Source: Pseudomonadota bacterium
GTDB lineage: Bacteria > Pseudomonadota > Alphaproteobacteria > Caulobacterales > Caulobacteraceae
Assembly (NCBI GenBank): GCA_018241995.1
Contig: JAFECT010000009.1
Location: forward strand, 136,214 to 200,213
Direction: 5' to 3'
DNA length: 64,000 nt
Shown: one piece after another, positions 21,390 through 29,971 of the stretch
Layout of the letters: each line of letters opens with the position of its first letter
Position numbering within the stretch: the first letter of the stretch is position 1
Program-made: the position numbers and the translations under genes
Notes under the pieces: model-generated
What the model was told of the DNA's origin: nothing
The model's input: the letters and a program-made list of their open reading frames with translations, nothing else
Database searches by the model: none

Positions 21390-22682
21390 TCACGCTTCGG
21401 GGATCACGGCGCGGGCGCGTGAGCCGTCATGGCCGACGATGCGCAGGTCCACGATCGCCCCTGCCTGGGCCTGGCCCTCGACGCTCACCTCGGTGAAGTC
21501 GGCGGCGCGGGCGAAGCCGTCGCGCTCGACCAGGGCCGAGACGGCGCGGCCGACCTGTCGGTCGAGGTGCCGGATCAGGGCCTGGGCGCCCTTGGTCCGC
21601 AGGCGCGCGGCGCGTTCCTTTACCACCGGGCCTGCCACCTTGGGCATGCGCGCGGCCGGGGTGCCGGGCCGGGCGCTGTAGGGGAAGACGTGCAGGAAGG
21701 CGAGGTCGCAGTCGTCGACCAGGCGCAGGGTGTTCTCGAAGGCCTCTTCGCTTTCGGTCGGGAAGCCGGCGATGAGGTCGGCGCCGAAGGCGACATCGGG
21801 GCGAACAGCGCGCACGGCCTGGGTCAAGCGGATCGCGTCGGCGCGCAGGTGGCGGCGCTTCATCCGCTTCAGGATCAGGTCGTCCCCGGCCTGCAGCGAC
21901 AGGTGCAGATAGGGGGCCAGGCGTTCTTCCTCGGCCAGGCAGCGCATCAGGTCGGGATCGATCTCGGCCGCGTCGATGGAGGACAGGCGCAGCCGCTGGA
22001 GCTCGGGGACCAGCTTGAGGATGCGGGCGACCAGCTGCCCGAGCGTGGGCTGGCCGGGCAGGTCGGCGCCCCAGCTGGTCAGATCGACCCCGGTCAGCAC
22101 TACCTCGTTGAAGCCGCCGGCGGCCAGGCGGCGCACCTGCTCGACCACCTCGCCGGCCCCAGCCGAGCGCGAGTTCCCGCGGCCGTAGGGGATGATGCAG
22201 AAGGTGCAGCGGTGGTCGCAGCCGTTCTGGATCTCGACATAGGCCCTGGCGCGATCCTTGAGGCCGTCGATAAGGTGGCCGGCGGTCTCGCGCACGCTCA
22301 TCACGTCGTTGATCAGGACCCGCTGGGGCGCCTCGACCTTGGCGTAGGACCCGGCGACGGTCTTCAGGCCGTTGCCCAGCACCTGGTCGACCTCGGGCAT
22401 GGCGGCGAAGGCCTCGGGATCGATCTGGGCGGCGCAGCCGGTGACGATCAGGCGTGCATCGGGCCGCTCGCGCCGCGCCTTGCGAATGGCCTGGCGGGCC
22501 TGGCGCACCGCCTCGGCGGTGACGGCGCAAGTGTTGAAGACGACGGCGTTGGAGAGCCCGTCCTCCGCCGCGCGCGCTCGCACCACCTCGCTCTCGTAGG
22601 CGTTCAGGCGGCAGCCGAAGGTGACCACGTCCACGTCGGGACGGGCATCCTCGGTCTCGGTGATGGCGGCGGCGTCGGTCAC
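21390..22682 (-). CDS. mtaB: tRNA (N6-threonylcarbamoyladenosine37-C2) methylthiotransferase MtaB
   Basis: I choose the GTG at 22682 (430 residues) over the GTG at 22739, because a terminator hairpin lies between them. The protein has the three methylthiotransferase domains: an N-terminal cluster domain (VVTFGCRLNAYESE, NTCAVTAEA, TGCAAQ), a radical-SAM core with CxxxCxxC in NGCDHRCTFCIIPYGRG, and a C-terminal TRAM-like domain (RDGFARAADFTEVSV). It converts t6A to ms2t6A at position 37 of tRNAs reading ANN codons. dapF, a frequent partner upstream in alphaproteobacteria, is here separated by one gene. Confidence 0.93.
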   Translation of the reverse strand: MTDAAAITETEDARPDVDVVTFGCRLNAYESEVVRARAAEDGLSNAVVFNTCAVTAEAVRQARQAIRKARRERPDARLIVTGCAAQIDPEAFAAMPEVDQVLGNGLKTVAGSYAKVEAPQRVLINDVMSVRETAGHLIDGLKDRARAYVEIQNGCDHRCTFCIIPYGRGNSRSAGAGEVVEQVRRLAAGGFNEVVLTGVDLTSWGADLPGQPTLGQLVARILKLVPELQRLRLSSIDAAEIDPDLMRCLAEEERLAPYLHLSLQAGDDLILKRMKRRHLRADAIRLTQAVRAVRPDVAFGADLIAGFPTESEEAFENTLRLVDDCDLAFLHVFPYSARPGTPAARMPKVAGPVVKERAARLRTKGAQALIRHLDRQVGRAVSALVERDGFARAADFTEVSVEGQAQAGAIVDLRIVGHDGSRARAVIPEA

Positions 22683-22686
22683 GGGC

Positions 22687-22719
22687 TCAAAACGAAAGCG
22701 GGCGGCCCTGCGGCCGCCC
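22687..22719 (-). terminator. Terminator between the DUF3303 gene and mtaB (minus strand)
   Basis: On the minus strand the stem GGGCGGC/GCCGCCC with a six-base loop is followed by GCTTTCGTTTT. It lies after the DUF3303 gene and immediately before the preferred mtaB start, so it both ends the dapF unit and argues against the longer mtaB start. Confidence 0.65.
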
Positions 22720-22767
22720 TGGTCGAGCGCATATAGCACTTTGCGGCCCGGTCCGCGACCTCGCCGG

Positions 22768-23034
22768 TCAGAGCGCCATCGCCGTGGCGGTTTCCTTGCC
22801 GGTGACCACCGGCACGACCTCGAATTCCATCAGGTCGCACCACTGGGCGATCCAGCGCTGCAGCAGGGTGATGTCATCGGTCTCCATCAGCTGGAAGCAG
22901 CGGCCGAGGTCGGCCGAAACCCAGCTGGACACGAAGGTCAGGCCCTCAGGCATCATCCGCCCGCGCTCGGCCAGGCGGGCGTAGATCGGGCGCGGGTCCT
23001 GGCCCCGGAAACGTTCGACCACCATGAACTGCAT
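22768..23034 (-). CDS. DUF3303-like small protein
   Basis: GGAG five bases before the ATG at 23034 supports the start. The 88-residue protein begins MQFMVVERFRG and contains FVSSWVSADLGRCFQLMETDD and WIAQWCDLMEFEVVPVVTGKE, the pattern of the small ferredoxin-like DUF3303 proteins. Function unknown. It starts nine bases after dapF and should be cotranscribed with it. Confidence 0.8.
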   Translation of the reverse strand: MQFMVVERFRGQDPRPIYARLAERGRMMPEGLTFVSSWVSADLGRCFQLMETDDITLLQRWIAQWCDLMEFEVVPVVTGKETATAMAL

Positions 23035-23043
23035 TGCGAACTC

Positions 23044-23895
23044 CTAGGGCAGGACCCCGGTCCCCTCGACGGCGTATGGCCCGGTCATGATCACGTGGCC
23101 GTCGCTCTCGCGCCATTCGACGTGCAGTTCGCCGCCGTCGAGCTCCAGGGTGGCTGAGCGGCCGGTCAGGCCTCGTCGCGCGCAGGCGACCAGCGCTGCG
23201 CAGGCGCCGGTGCCGCAGGCCTTGGTCTGGCCCGCGCCGCGCTCCCAGACCTTGAGGCGGATACGGTCGCGGCCCTTGACCTGGGCGAAGCCGACGTTGA
23301 CGCCCTCGGGGAACAGCGGGTGGTGCTCGATCAGCGAGCCGGCCTCGCGCACCGGCGCGGTCTCGGCGTCGTCGACGAAGAAGACCACGTGCGGATTGCC
23401 CATGCTGACGGCGCCCGGCGTATGCAGGTGCGGGGCGTCGATCGGGCCGACCTGCAGTTCGATATTGCGGGTGTCCATCTCCTCGGCCAGCGGGATCTGG
23501 GTCCAGTCCAGGCCCGGCTCACCCATGTCGACCGAGATGCGGCCGTCCTTGGCTCGGGTGGCGTCGACCACGCCGCCCAGGGTGTCGATGGAGACGTGGT
23601 CCAGCCCCGAGGCCTGCATCAACAGCCAGCCGACGCAGCGCAAGGCGTTGCCGCAGGTCTCCACCGAGCCGCCGTCGGCGTTCCATACCCGCATGAAGGC
23701 GTCGCCGTTGTTCGAGGGCTCGATGGCGATCAGCTGGTCGAAGCCCCGCCGGCCGCCGGAAGAGGGGACCAGGCCCGTCTCGCGGTCGGCCCAGGCGCGC
23801 ACCTGCTCCGGCGTCGGCTGGAACGCCTGGGTGCGGGCCTCGACCACGACGAAGTCGTTGCCGAGCCCGTTCATCTTCACGAACGGACGGCTCAT
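23044..23895 (-). CDS. dapF: Diaminopimelate epimerase
   Basis: The ATG at 23895 begins MSRPFVKMNGLGNDFVVVEA, the family N-terminus; the product has 283 residues. Both catalytic cysteines are present, Cys81 in ETCGNALRC and Cys227 in KACGTGACAAL. It interconverts LL- and meso-diaminopimelate for lysine and peptidoglycan synthesis. Between TG and GFDQ (residues about 42-50), where most DapF proteins read TGxGxDQ, there is an extra stretch LVPSSGGRR of about eight residues close to the active-site entrance. The frame is intact through it. Confidence 0.95.
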   Translation of the reverse strand: MSRPFVKMNGLGNDFVVVEARTQAFQPTPEQVRAWADRETGLVPSSGGRRGFDQLIAIEPSNNGDAFMRVWNADGGSVETCGNALRCVGWLLMQASGLDHVSIDTLGGVVDATRAKDGRISVDMGEPGLDWTQIPLAEEMDTRNIELQVGPIDAPHLHTPGAVSMGNPHVVFFVDDAETAPVREAGSLIEHHPLFPEGVNVGFAQVKGRDRIRLKVWERGAGQTKACGTGACAALVACARRGLTGRSATLELDGGELHVEWRESDGHVIMTGPYAVEGTGVLP

Positions 23896-24038
23896 GGCTT
23901 GAGCATATAGGGCGCCGTCCGCGCGGGGGAAATCGGGCCCTGTCGTGTAACGCGGTTCCCTGGACGCAACGGCGGAGTGTGTCTTGACCGGCGCGCCACG
24001 TGTCCGATTATCGGCGCCATTCATGGGGGACCGTCATC

Positions 24039-24857
24039 ATGCATAGATACATCATCCTGGGCGCGGTCTGCGCCCTGGCCGCGGCCTCGGCCGCGAACGC
24101 CCAGACCGCTGCGCCCACGCCCACGCCGGCTCCGGCTGCTCAAGCCCCGACGCCCGCAGCGGCGCCTGCCGCGCCCGCCGCCACAGCGGCTCCGACCCCC
24201 GCTCCGGCTGCGACGGCGGCTCCCGCCGCAGCGACTGCGGCTCAGCCTGCCGCGGTCGCAACGGCCCCCGCGCCGGCGCCCACGGCTGCGGCGATGGTGG
24301 CCTACGTCAGCCGTTCAGGGCCTCCGCCGTTCACGATGCTGACGCCCGGCTCGGCGGGCTTCGGCGCCATCGGCGCGGTCGTGGCGATGTCGCAGGGCCA
24401 TGAGATGGCGGTGCAGTACAAGATCGCGGACCCGTCGAACCGCATGGGCCGCGAGGTCGCGGTCGCCTATGCCAAACATCACGGCGGTGACGCCGCAGCA
24501 GAGCCCGACAAGGTCTACGAAGGCGATCCGGCGCTGAAGCTCAGGGCCGGTAAGTCCGGGTCCGACGCCAAGCCCGCCCACTATATCGTCGATGTCAGCA
24601 CCAGCCTGGAGCCGAGCTACTTCCCGCTCGACTGGGTTCACTACGGGCTGATGTTCATGTCGAACGTCCGGGTCATCGATACGACCCAGTACAAGGTCGT
24701 GGCGAAGGGCAAGTGCTTCCTCCGGCCCAAGAAGACGCCCGAGTCCCCTAACCTTGACCAGCTGTTCGCCGACGACGCCGCCAAGCTCAGGAAGATGATC
24801 GATGAGAGCACCCAGGAATGCTCCCAGCGCCTGCAGGAAGAGGTGCTGAAGTCCTAA
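24039..24857 (+). CDS. Secreted Ala/Pro-rich protein of unknown function
   Basis: The ATG at 24039 starts a signal peptide (MHRYIILGAVCALAAASAANAQ). Residues about 23-85 are a low-complexity Ala/Pro/Thr linker, probably disordered and spanning the periplasm or wall. The remaining 185 residues form a folded-looking domain with strands (AHYIVDVSTSLEPSYFPLDW, VRVIDTTQYKVVAKGKCFL) and a C-terminal helix with Cys residues (DESTQECSQRLQEEV). A Gly-rich stretch (GSAGFGAIGAVVAMSQGHEM) could associate with membrane. No family recognised. It precedes the S9 peptidase pair by 151 bases. Confidence 0.72.
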   Translation: MHRYIILGAVCALAAASAANAQTAAPTPTPAPAAQAPTPAAAPAAPAATAAPTPAPAATAAPAAATAAQPAAVATAPAPAPTAAAMVAYVSRSGPPPFTMLTPGSAGFGAIGAVVAMSQGHEMAVQYKIADPSNRMGREVAVAYAKHHGGDAAAEPDKVYEGDPALKLRAGKSGSDAKPAHYIVDVSTSLEPSYFPLDWVHYGLMFMSNVRVIDTTQYKVVAKGKCFLRPKKTPESPNLDQLFADDAAKLRKMIDESTQECSQRLQEEVLKS

Positions 24858-25008
24858 GGCGGCGTCGAGCCTGCCGAACCGCGCTTCCCCGGCCGCTGCG
24901 AGGCGGTCGGGGGTTCGCACGTTACAGCTCCGTAATTTTCCGCAATCCCCGCCATCGCCTATCGTGGGCGCAACGACAAAGAACAGGTCTGTCGGGGAGC
25001 ATGCCCAA

Positions 25009-27147
25009 ATGCGTCTGGTTTCAATCGCCGCCCTCGCCGCGGCGCTGGTCTCGCTGTCTCCGATGAGCGCCCTTGCGGACCCCGCCGCCGACGGCGTGCC
25101 GAGCATCGAGCAGGATCCTTACGGCTGGCTCGAGGCGCCGGACGCGCCCAAGGCCATGGATTGGGTCAAGGCCGAGAACGCCCGTTCGCTCGGCGTGCTG
25201 CAGGCCGATCCACGCTACCAGCAGTTCCACGACGACGCCCTGAAGATCGCCACCGCGACCGACCGCATCCCCTTCCCGGGCTTCCGCGGGACCGAGGATT
25301 CCATCGACAACTTCTGGCAGGACAAGGAGCATACGCGCGGCCTGTGGCGTCGCACGACGCTCGCCAGCTACGCCACCGCCACGCCCGAGTGGCGCACCAT
25401 CCTGGACGTCGACGCCCTGGCCAAGGCCGAGAACGCCAACTGGGTCTACCACGGCGCCCAATGCCTGCCGCCGGAGGAACGCCTCTGCCTGGTCAGCCTG
25501 TCCACCGCCGGCAAGGACGCGGTGACGGTGCGCGAGTTCGACAGCACCACCGGCAAGTTCATCGACGGCGGCTTCGTGCTGCCGGACGGCAAGCAGGTCG
25601 TCTCCTGGGTCGACGAGAACACCCTGCTGGTCGCCCGCGAGTGGGGCCCCGACACCATGACCGCGTCGGGCTATCCGTTCGTCATCAAGGCTCTCAAGCG
25701 GGGCCAGAGCCTCGATCAGGCCGTCGAGGTCATGCGCGGGCTCAAGACCGACGTCTCGGTGCAGCCGTCGGTGGTGCGCGATTCCGACGGGCGCGCGCAG
25801 GCGCTGCTCGCCAACCGGATCATCAGCTCCTTCGAGAACGAGGTCTATCTGGTAGGGGACAGCCACGGCCTGACCACGCCGGTGAAGCTGCCCTTCCCGT
25901 TGAAGAGCTCGATCCAAGCCCTGCACAAGGGCCAGCTGGTGGTGACCCTCGAACAAGATTGGCCTGAGCAGAATCTCAAGACCGGCGACCTGTTCGCCGT
26001 CGATCTCGCGGCGCTGAAGCGCGACCCCGCCGCGGCCAAGCCCACGCTGCTGCTGCGCCCGACCCCGCGCCAGTCGATCAGCGGCGTCAGCACCACTCAC
26101 GACAAGATGGTCGTGTCGATGCTCGACAACGTCCGCGGCGTGGCGGACATCTGGGACTACGCGGGCGGCAAGTGGTCCCACAGCCCTATGGATCTGCCCA
26201 AGAACGTCTCGGTGGGCCTGGGCTCGTCCTCCAACAGGGGCGACAAGATCTTCGTGAGCGTGTCGAGCTATCTGGAGCCGACCACGCTCTGGCTGGCGGA
26301 CGCCGCCACCGGCAAGGTCGAGCGGATCAAGTCGACGCCCCCGCGCTTCGACGCCACGGGCCTGGTGGTCGATCAATACGAGGCGGCTTCCACCGACGGG
26401 ACCAAGGTGCCCTACTTCATCGTGCACCGCGCCGGCATGAAGCTGGACGGATCGAATCCGACCCTGCTCTACGCCTACGGCGGCTTCCAGATTTCCCAGA
26501 CGCCATCCTACTCCGGCGCGGTCGGCAAGTTGTGGCTGGAGCGGGGCGGGATCTATGTGGTCGCCAATATCCGCGGCGGCGGCGAGTTCGGCCCGGCCTG
26601 GCACAACGCGGGCCTGAAGGAGAACCGCCAGAAGGTGTTCGACGACTACGCCTCGGTGGCCAAGGACCTGATCGCCAGGAAGATCACCTCGCCGCGCCGC
26701 CTGGGCATCGAGGGCGGCTCCAACGGCGGCCTGCTTATGGGCGTGACCATGACCCAGCACCCGGAGCTGTTCAGCGCGGTGGTGGTTCAGGTGCCGCTGT
26801 TTGACATGATCCGCTACACCCAGATCGCGGCGGGCGCCTCGTGGGTGGGCGAATACGGCGACCCGAACATCCCGGAGCAGCGCGCCTATATCGCCAAGTA
26901 CTCGCCCTATCAGGCGATCAAGGCCGGCGTGAAATACCCCGAGCCCCTGTTCGAGACCTCCACCGCCGACGATCGCGTCGGCCCCGGCCACGCCCGCAAG
27001 GCGGCGGCCAAGATGCAGGGCCTGGGCTATCCCTTCTACTACTACGAGAACATCGAAGGCGGGCACGCCGCGGCGGCCAACCTGCAGGAAACCGCCAAGC
27101 GCCTGGCGGTGGAATACACCTACCTGACCAAGAAGCTGATGGATTGA
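25009..27147 (+). CDS. Secreted S9 family prolyl oligopeptidase (first of tandem pair)
   Basis: I start at the ATG at 25009, after GGGGAG, giving a signal peptide (MRLVSIAALAAALVSLSPMSALA) and 712 residues. The N-terminal part resembles the beta-propeller of prolyl oligopeptidases (DPYGWLEAPDAPKAMDWV); the C-terminal hydrolase domain has the catalytic Ser571 in GGSNGG, Asp654/655 in DDRV and His686 in EGGHA. It would cleave short peptides after proline in the periplasm. The next gene, 28 bases on, is a full-length paralogue with closely similar blocks (FRG..SIDNFWQD, YGGFQ.S, ERGG.Y..ANIRGGGEFGP), so the pair arose by tandem duplication. Confidence 0.92.
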   Translation: MRLVSIAALAAALVSLSPMSALADPAADGVPSIEQDPYGWLEAPDAPKAMDWVKAENARSLGVLQADPRYQQFHDDALKIATATDRIPFPGFRGTEDSIDNFWQDKEHTRGLWRRTTLASYATATPEWRTILDVDALAKAENANWVYHGAQCLPPEERLCLVSLSTAGKDAVTVREFDSTTGKFIDGGFVLPDGKQVVSWVDENTLLVAREWGPDTMTASGYPFVIKALKRGQSLDQAVEVMRGLKTDVSVQPSVVRDSDGRAQALLANRIISSFENEVYLVGDSHGLTTPVKLPFPLKSSIQALHKGQLVVTLEQDWPEQNLKTGDLFAVDLAALKRDPAAAKPTLLLRPTPRQSISGVSTTHDKMVVSMLDNVRGVADIWDYAGGKWSHSPMDLPKNVSVGLGSSSNRGDKIFVSVSSYLEPTTLWLADAATGKVERIKSTPPRFDATGLVVDQYEAASTDGTKVPYFIVHRAGMKLDGSNPTLLYAYGGFQISQTPSYSGAVGKLWLERGGIYVVANIRGGGEFGPAWHNAGLKENRQKVFDDYASVAKDLIARKITSPRRLGIEGGSNGGLLMGVTMTQHPELFSAVVVQVPLFDMIRYTQIAAGASWVGEYGDPNIPEQRAYIAKYSPYQAIKAGVKYPEPLFETSTADDRVGPGHARKAAAKMQGLGYPFYYYENIEGGHAAAANLQETAKRLAVEYTYLTKKLMD

Positions 27148-27175
27148 TCCGGCTGCGGCCCGGCGAGGAAACGAG

Positions 27176-29332
27176 ATGAAAAAGCTGATGCTGGCCGCCG
27201 TTGCGGCCCTGCTGTGCGGCGGCGCTGCGGTCGCCCAGAGCGCGCCGCCCACCGATGATCCCTACGGCTGGCTGGAGGACATCGACGGCGCCCGCTCGAT
27301 GGCTTGGGTCCACGCCCAGAACGCCAAGACCGCCGCGGTGCTGGAAAAGGACCCGCGCTACGAGACCTTCCGCCAGGAGGGGTTGGCGATCTTCACCGCC
27401 AAGGATCGCATCCCGGTTCCGAACTTCCGCGGCGGCTCGATCGACAACTTCTGGCAGGACGAGACCCACAAGCGCGGCGTCTGGCGCCGCGCCTCGGTCG
27501 CCGGCTATGGCGCGGCCGCCCCACAGTGGGAGACGGTGCTGGACATCGACGCCCTGGCCAAGGCCGAGGGCAAGGACTGGTACTACAAGGGCGCCCAGTG
27601 CCTGGAGCCGGAGGAGCGCTACTGCCTGGTGCGCCTGTCCATCGGCGGCAAGGACGCCGTCTCGGTGCGCGAGTTCGACGTCCAGACCAAGGCCTGGGTC
27701 CCGGGCGGCTTCTCCCTCCCCGAGGGCAAGCAGAACGTCTCGTGGCTCGACCGCGACACCCTGCTGGTCGCGCGCGACTGGGGACCCGGCACCCTGACGG
27801 AGTCCGGCTACGCCTACGTCCTGAAGTCGCTGAAGCGTGGCCAGTCGCTGGATCAGGCGGTCGAGCAATATCGCTCGAATCCCAAGGAGATTTCTGTCTC
27901 GCCGCAGGTCTTCCGCGATGCGAACGGTAAGGTCGACGGCGTGTTCTTCGACCGCGGCGTCAGCTTCTTCGAGCGGGAGTACTACGTCCCGGCCAAGAGC
28001 GACGTGGTAGTGTCGGCATGTGAGCGGAGAACCCCGCCCTGCGGCCCGAATTTCATCAGGCCGACCGCCTGGACCAAGCTGCCTTTCCCGCGCAAGAGCA
28101 ACATCCAGACCTACGTAAACGGCCAAGTGCTGTTTACCACCGAACAGGACTGGAACGGCTTCCAGGCCGGCGACCTGCTGGCCTATGACCTCAAGGCCCT
28201 GCTGGCCGATCCGGCGAACGCCAAGGCGGTCCTGGTGGTGCGGCCCAAGCCCAACCAGTCGATCGAGGGTGTCGCCTCGACGCGCGACCGCCTGATCGTT
28301 TCGGGCCTGGAGGACGTGAAGGGCTTCGTCGACGCCTATGACTACAAGGACGGCCGCTGGACCGCCCACCGGCTCGACCTGCCCAAGGACATCTCGGTCC
28401 AGATCATCGACACCTCCAAGAGCTCCAACCAGCTGTTCCTGGAGACGCAAGGGTTGCTGAGTCCCACCGCCCTGTGGCTGGCCGACGCTTCGAACGGGTC
28501 GCTGAAGGCTGCTAAGACCCTGCCGGCCCGCTTCGACGCGTCGAAGGACGTGGTCGAGCAGTTCTGGGCGACCTCCACCGATGGGACCAAGATCCCCTAC
28601 TGGCTGGTGCGGCCCAAGGCGATGAAGGCGGACGGGTCGACGCCGACCATCATGTACGGCTACGGCGGCTTCCAGCTGTCCAAGCCATCGGTCTATCTGC
28701 CCGAGGTCGGCAAGATCTGGCTGGAGCGGGGCGGGGCCTATGTTATCGCCGACATCCGCGGCGGCGGCGAGTTCGGGCCAAAGTGGCACGACGCGGTGCT
28801 GCGCGAGAACCGCCAGAAGGCCTTCGACGACTACTATGCGGTGGCTAACGACCTGTTCAAACGGGGCATCACCTCGCCGCGACGCCTGGGCATCTACGGC
28901 CGCTCCAACGGGGGCGTGCTGATGAGCGTCTCCATGACCCAGCACCCGGAGATGTTCCATGCGGTGGTGGTCGAGAGCCCGCTGGTCGACATGCTGCGCT
29001 ACAACCACCTGTCGGCGGGCGCCTCCTGGGTCGGCGAATACGGCGATCCGGACAAGCCGGAAGACCGCGCCTTCATCGCCAAGTACTCGGGCTACCAGAA
29101 CCTGAAGTCGGGCGTGACCTATCCGAAGGCCCTGATCACCACCAACACCAAGGACGACCGGGTCCACCCCAGCCACGCGCGCAAGTTCGCCGCCAAGCTG
29201 GAGGGCCTGGGCGACCCCTACCTCTATTACGAGGACAATTTCGGCGGGCACTCCTACGACGCCGATCCGACCGCCAATGCGGCGCGCTGGGCGCGGCACT
29301 ACACCTATCTGGCCGAACAGCTGATGGACTGA
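27176..29332 (+). CDS. Secreted S9 family prolyl oligopeptidase (second of tandem pair)
   Basis: The 718-residue product starts with a signal peptide (MKKLMLAAVAALLCGGAAVAQ) and the same DPYGWLEDIDGARSMAWV opening as its upstream paralogue. The catalytic triad is present: Ser577 in GRSNGG, Asp in DDRVHPSHA and His692 in GGHSYDAD. Differences from the first copy include a short insertion with two cysteines (VVVSACERRTPPCG), possibly a disulphide, and SNGGVLMS in place of SNGGLLMG. It should also be a periplasmic proline-directed oligopeptidase, perhaps with another size or sequence preference. A hairpin follows. Confidence 0.92.
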   Translation: MKKLMLAAVAALLCGGAAVAQSAPPTDDPYGWLEDIDGARSMAWVHAQNAKTAAVLEKDPRYETFRQEGLAIFTAKDRIPVPNFRGGSIDNFWQDETHKRGVWRRASVAGYGAAAPQWETVLDIDALAKAEGKDWYYKGAQCLEPEERYCLVRLSIGGKDAVSVREFDVQTKAWVPGGFSLPEGKQNVSWLDRDTLLVARDWGPGTLTESGYAYVLKSLKRGQSLDQAVEQYRSNPKEISVSPQVFRDANGKVDGVFFDRGVSFFEREYYVPAKSDVVVSACERRTPPCGPNFIRPTAWTKLPFPRKSNIQTYVNGQVLFTTEQDWNGFQAGDLLAYDLKALLADPANAKAVLVVRPKPNQSIEGVASTRDRLIVSGLEDVKGFVDAYDYKDGRWTAHRLDLPKDISVQIIDTSKSSNQLFLETQGLLSPTALWLADASNGSLKAAKTLPARFDASKDVVEQFWATSTDGTKIPYWLVRPKAMKADGSTPTIMYGYGGFQLSKPSVYLPEVGKIWLERGGAYVIADIRGGGEFGPKWHDAVLRENRQKAFDDYYAVANDLFKRGITSPRRLGIYGRSNGGVLMSVSMTQHPEMFHAVVVESPLVDMLRYNHLSAGASWVGEYGDPDKPEDRAFIAKYSGYQNLKSGVTYPKALITTNTKDDRVHPSHARKFAAKLEGLGDPYLYYEDNFGGHSYDADPTANAARWARHYTYLAEQLMD

Positions 29333-29376
29333 GGCGCCCTGTCGCAGGGCTGTAGGTGGCGGAAAATCCACACGAA

Positions 29377-29405
29377 AGCGGCCACGGAGCTTTCCCGTGG
29401 CCGCT
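29377..29405. terminator. Hairpin after the S9 peptidase pair
   Basis: An 11-base perfect stem AGCGGCCACGG/CCGTGGCCGCT lies 45 bases after the second peptidase stop. There is no T-tract on the plus strand, so it may be a weak terminator or a transcript-stabilising structure. Confidence 0.5.
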
Positions 29406-29479
29406 GCGCATTGACGCAATCGCGCCATGATACTAGCAGTTGTACAAGCTGCGCAGGGGGCGCGGCGTTGGGGAACACC

Positions 29480-29911
29480 ATGCAAATCACTTTCAAGGGC
29501 GCCGTGCGCGCGCTCGTCCTGGCGTGCGCCGCCGGCTCGCTCGCCGCCTGCGCCACCATCACCCGCGGCGTCCATGAGACCTGGTCGGTCGAGACCGACC
29601 CGTCCGGCGCGCATGTGAAGACCTCGAACGGCTTCGCCTGCGACCAGACGCCCTGCACCTTCAAGATGGAGCGCAAGTCCGAGTTCGACGTCACCGTCAC
29701 CAAGGACGGCTACAAGCCCTACTCCGGCCACGTGACCCACTCGGTGTCCAACGGCGGCGCGGCCGGCATGGCCGGCAACGTGCTGGTCGGCGGCATCATC
29801 GGCGTGGGTGTGGACGCCACCTCGGGCGCCATGATGGACCTGAAGCCGAACCCCATGAAGGTGAAGCTCGAGAAGGACGACGGTTCGGCCGCCAAGCCGG
29901 CCGGCCAGTAA
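29480..29911 (+). CDS. Lipoprotein with PEGA-like domain
   Basis: The ATG at 29480 gives 143 residues. The N-terminus is a lipoprotein signal with the lipobox LAAC (ALVLACAAGSLAAC-ATITRG). The mature part begins with a PEGA-type beta-sandwich (ETDPSGAHVKTSNGFACDQTPCTFKM and VTVTKDGYKPYSG), followed by a glycine-rich hydrophobic stretch (GMAGNVLVGGIIGVGVDATSGAMM) and a lysine-rich tail. The two cysteines in the PEGA part may form a disulphide. Likely an outer-membrane or inner-membrane lipoprotein with a surface-binding role; the function is unknown. A good terminator follows. Confidence 0.85.
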   Translation: MQITFKGAVRALVLACAAGSLAACATITRGVHETWSVETDPSGAHVKTSNGFACDQTPCTFKMERKSEFDVTVTKDGYKPYSGHVTHSVSNGGAAGMAGNVLVGGIIGVGVDATSGAMMDLKPNPMKVKLEKDDGSAAKPAGQ

Positions 29912-29937
29912 GCCTTTTCCGGATTCCGGAATTTGGG

Positions 29938-29966
29938 CGGCGGCTTCCTCGCGGGGCCGCCGTTTT
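29938..29966 (+). terminator. Terminator after the PEGA-like lipoprotein gene
   Basis: The stem CGGCGGC/GCCGCCG with an 11-base loop is followed by TTTTCCGTTT. It also sits just past the end of the convergent oxyR gene. Confidence 0.75.
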
Positions 29967-29971
29967 CCGTT

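Noticed and set aside
25021..29740. Long minus-strand open frames opposite the S9 peptidase pair
   Set aside because: Same cause as above; the plus-strand genes have signal peptides and full catalytic triads.
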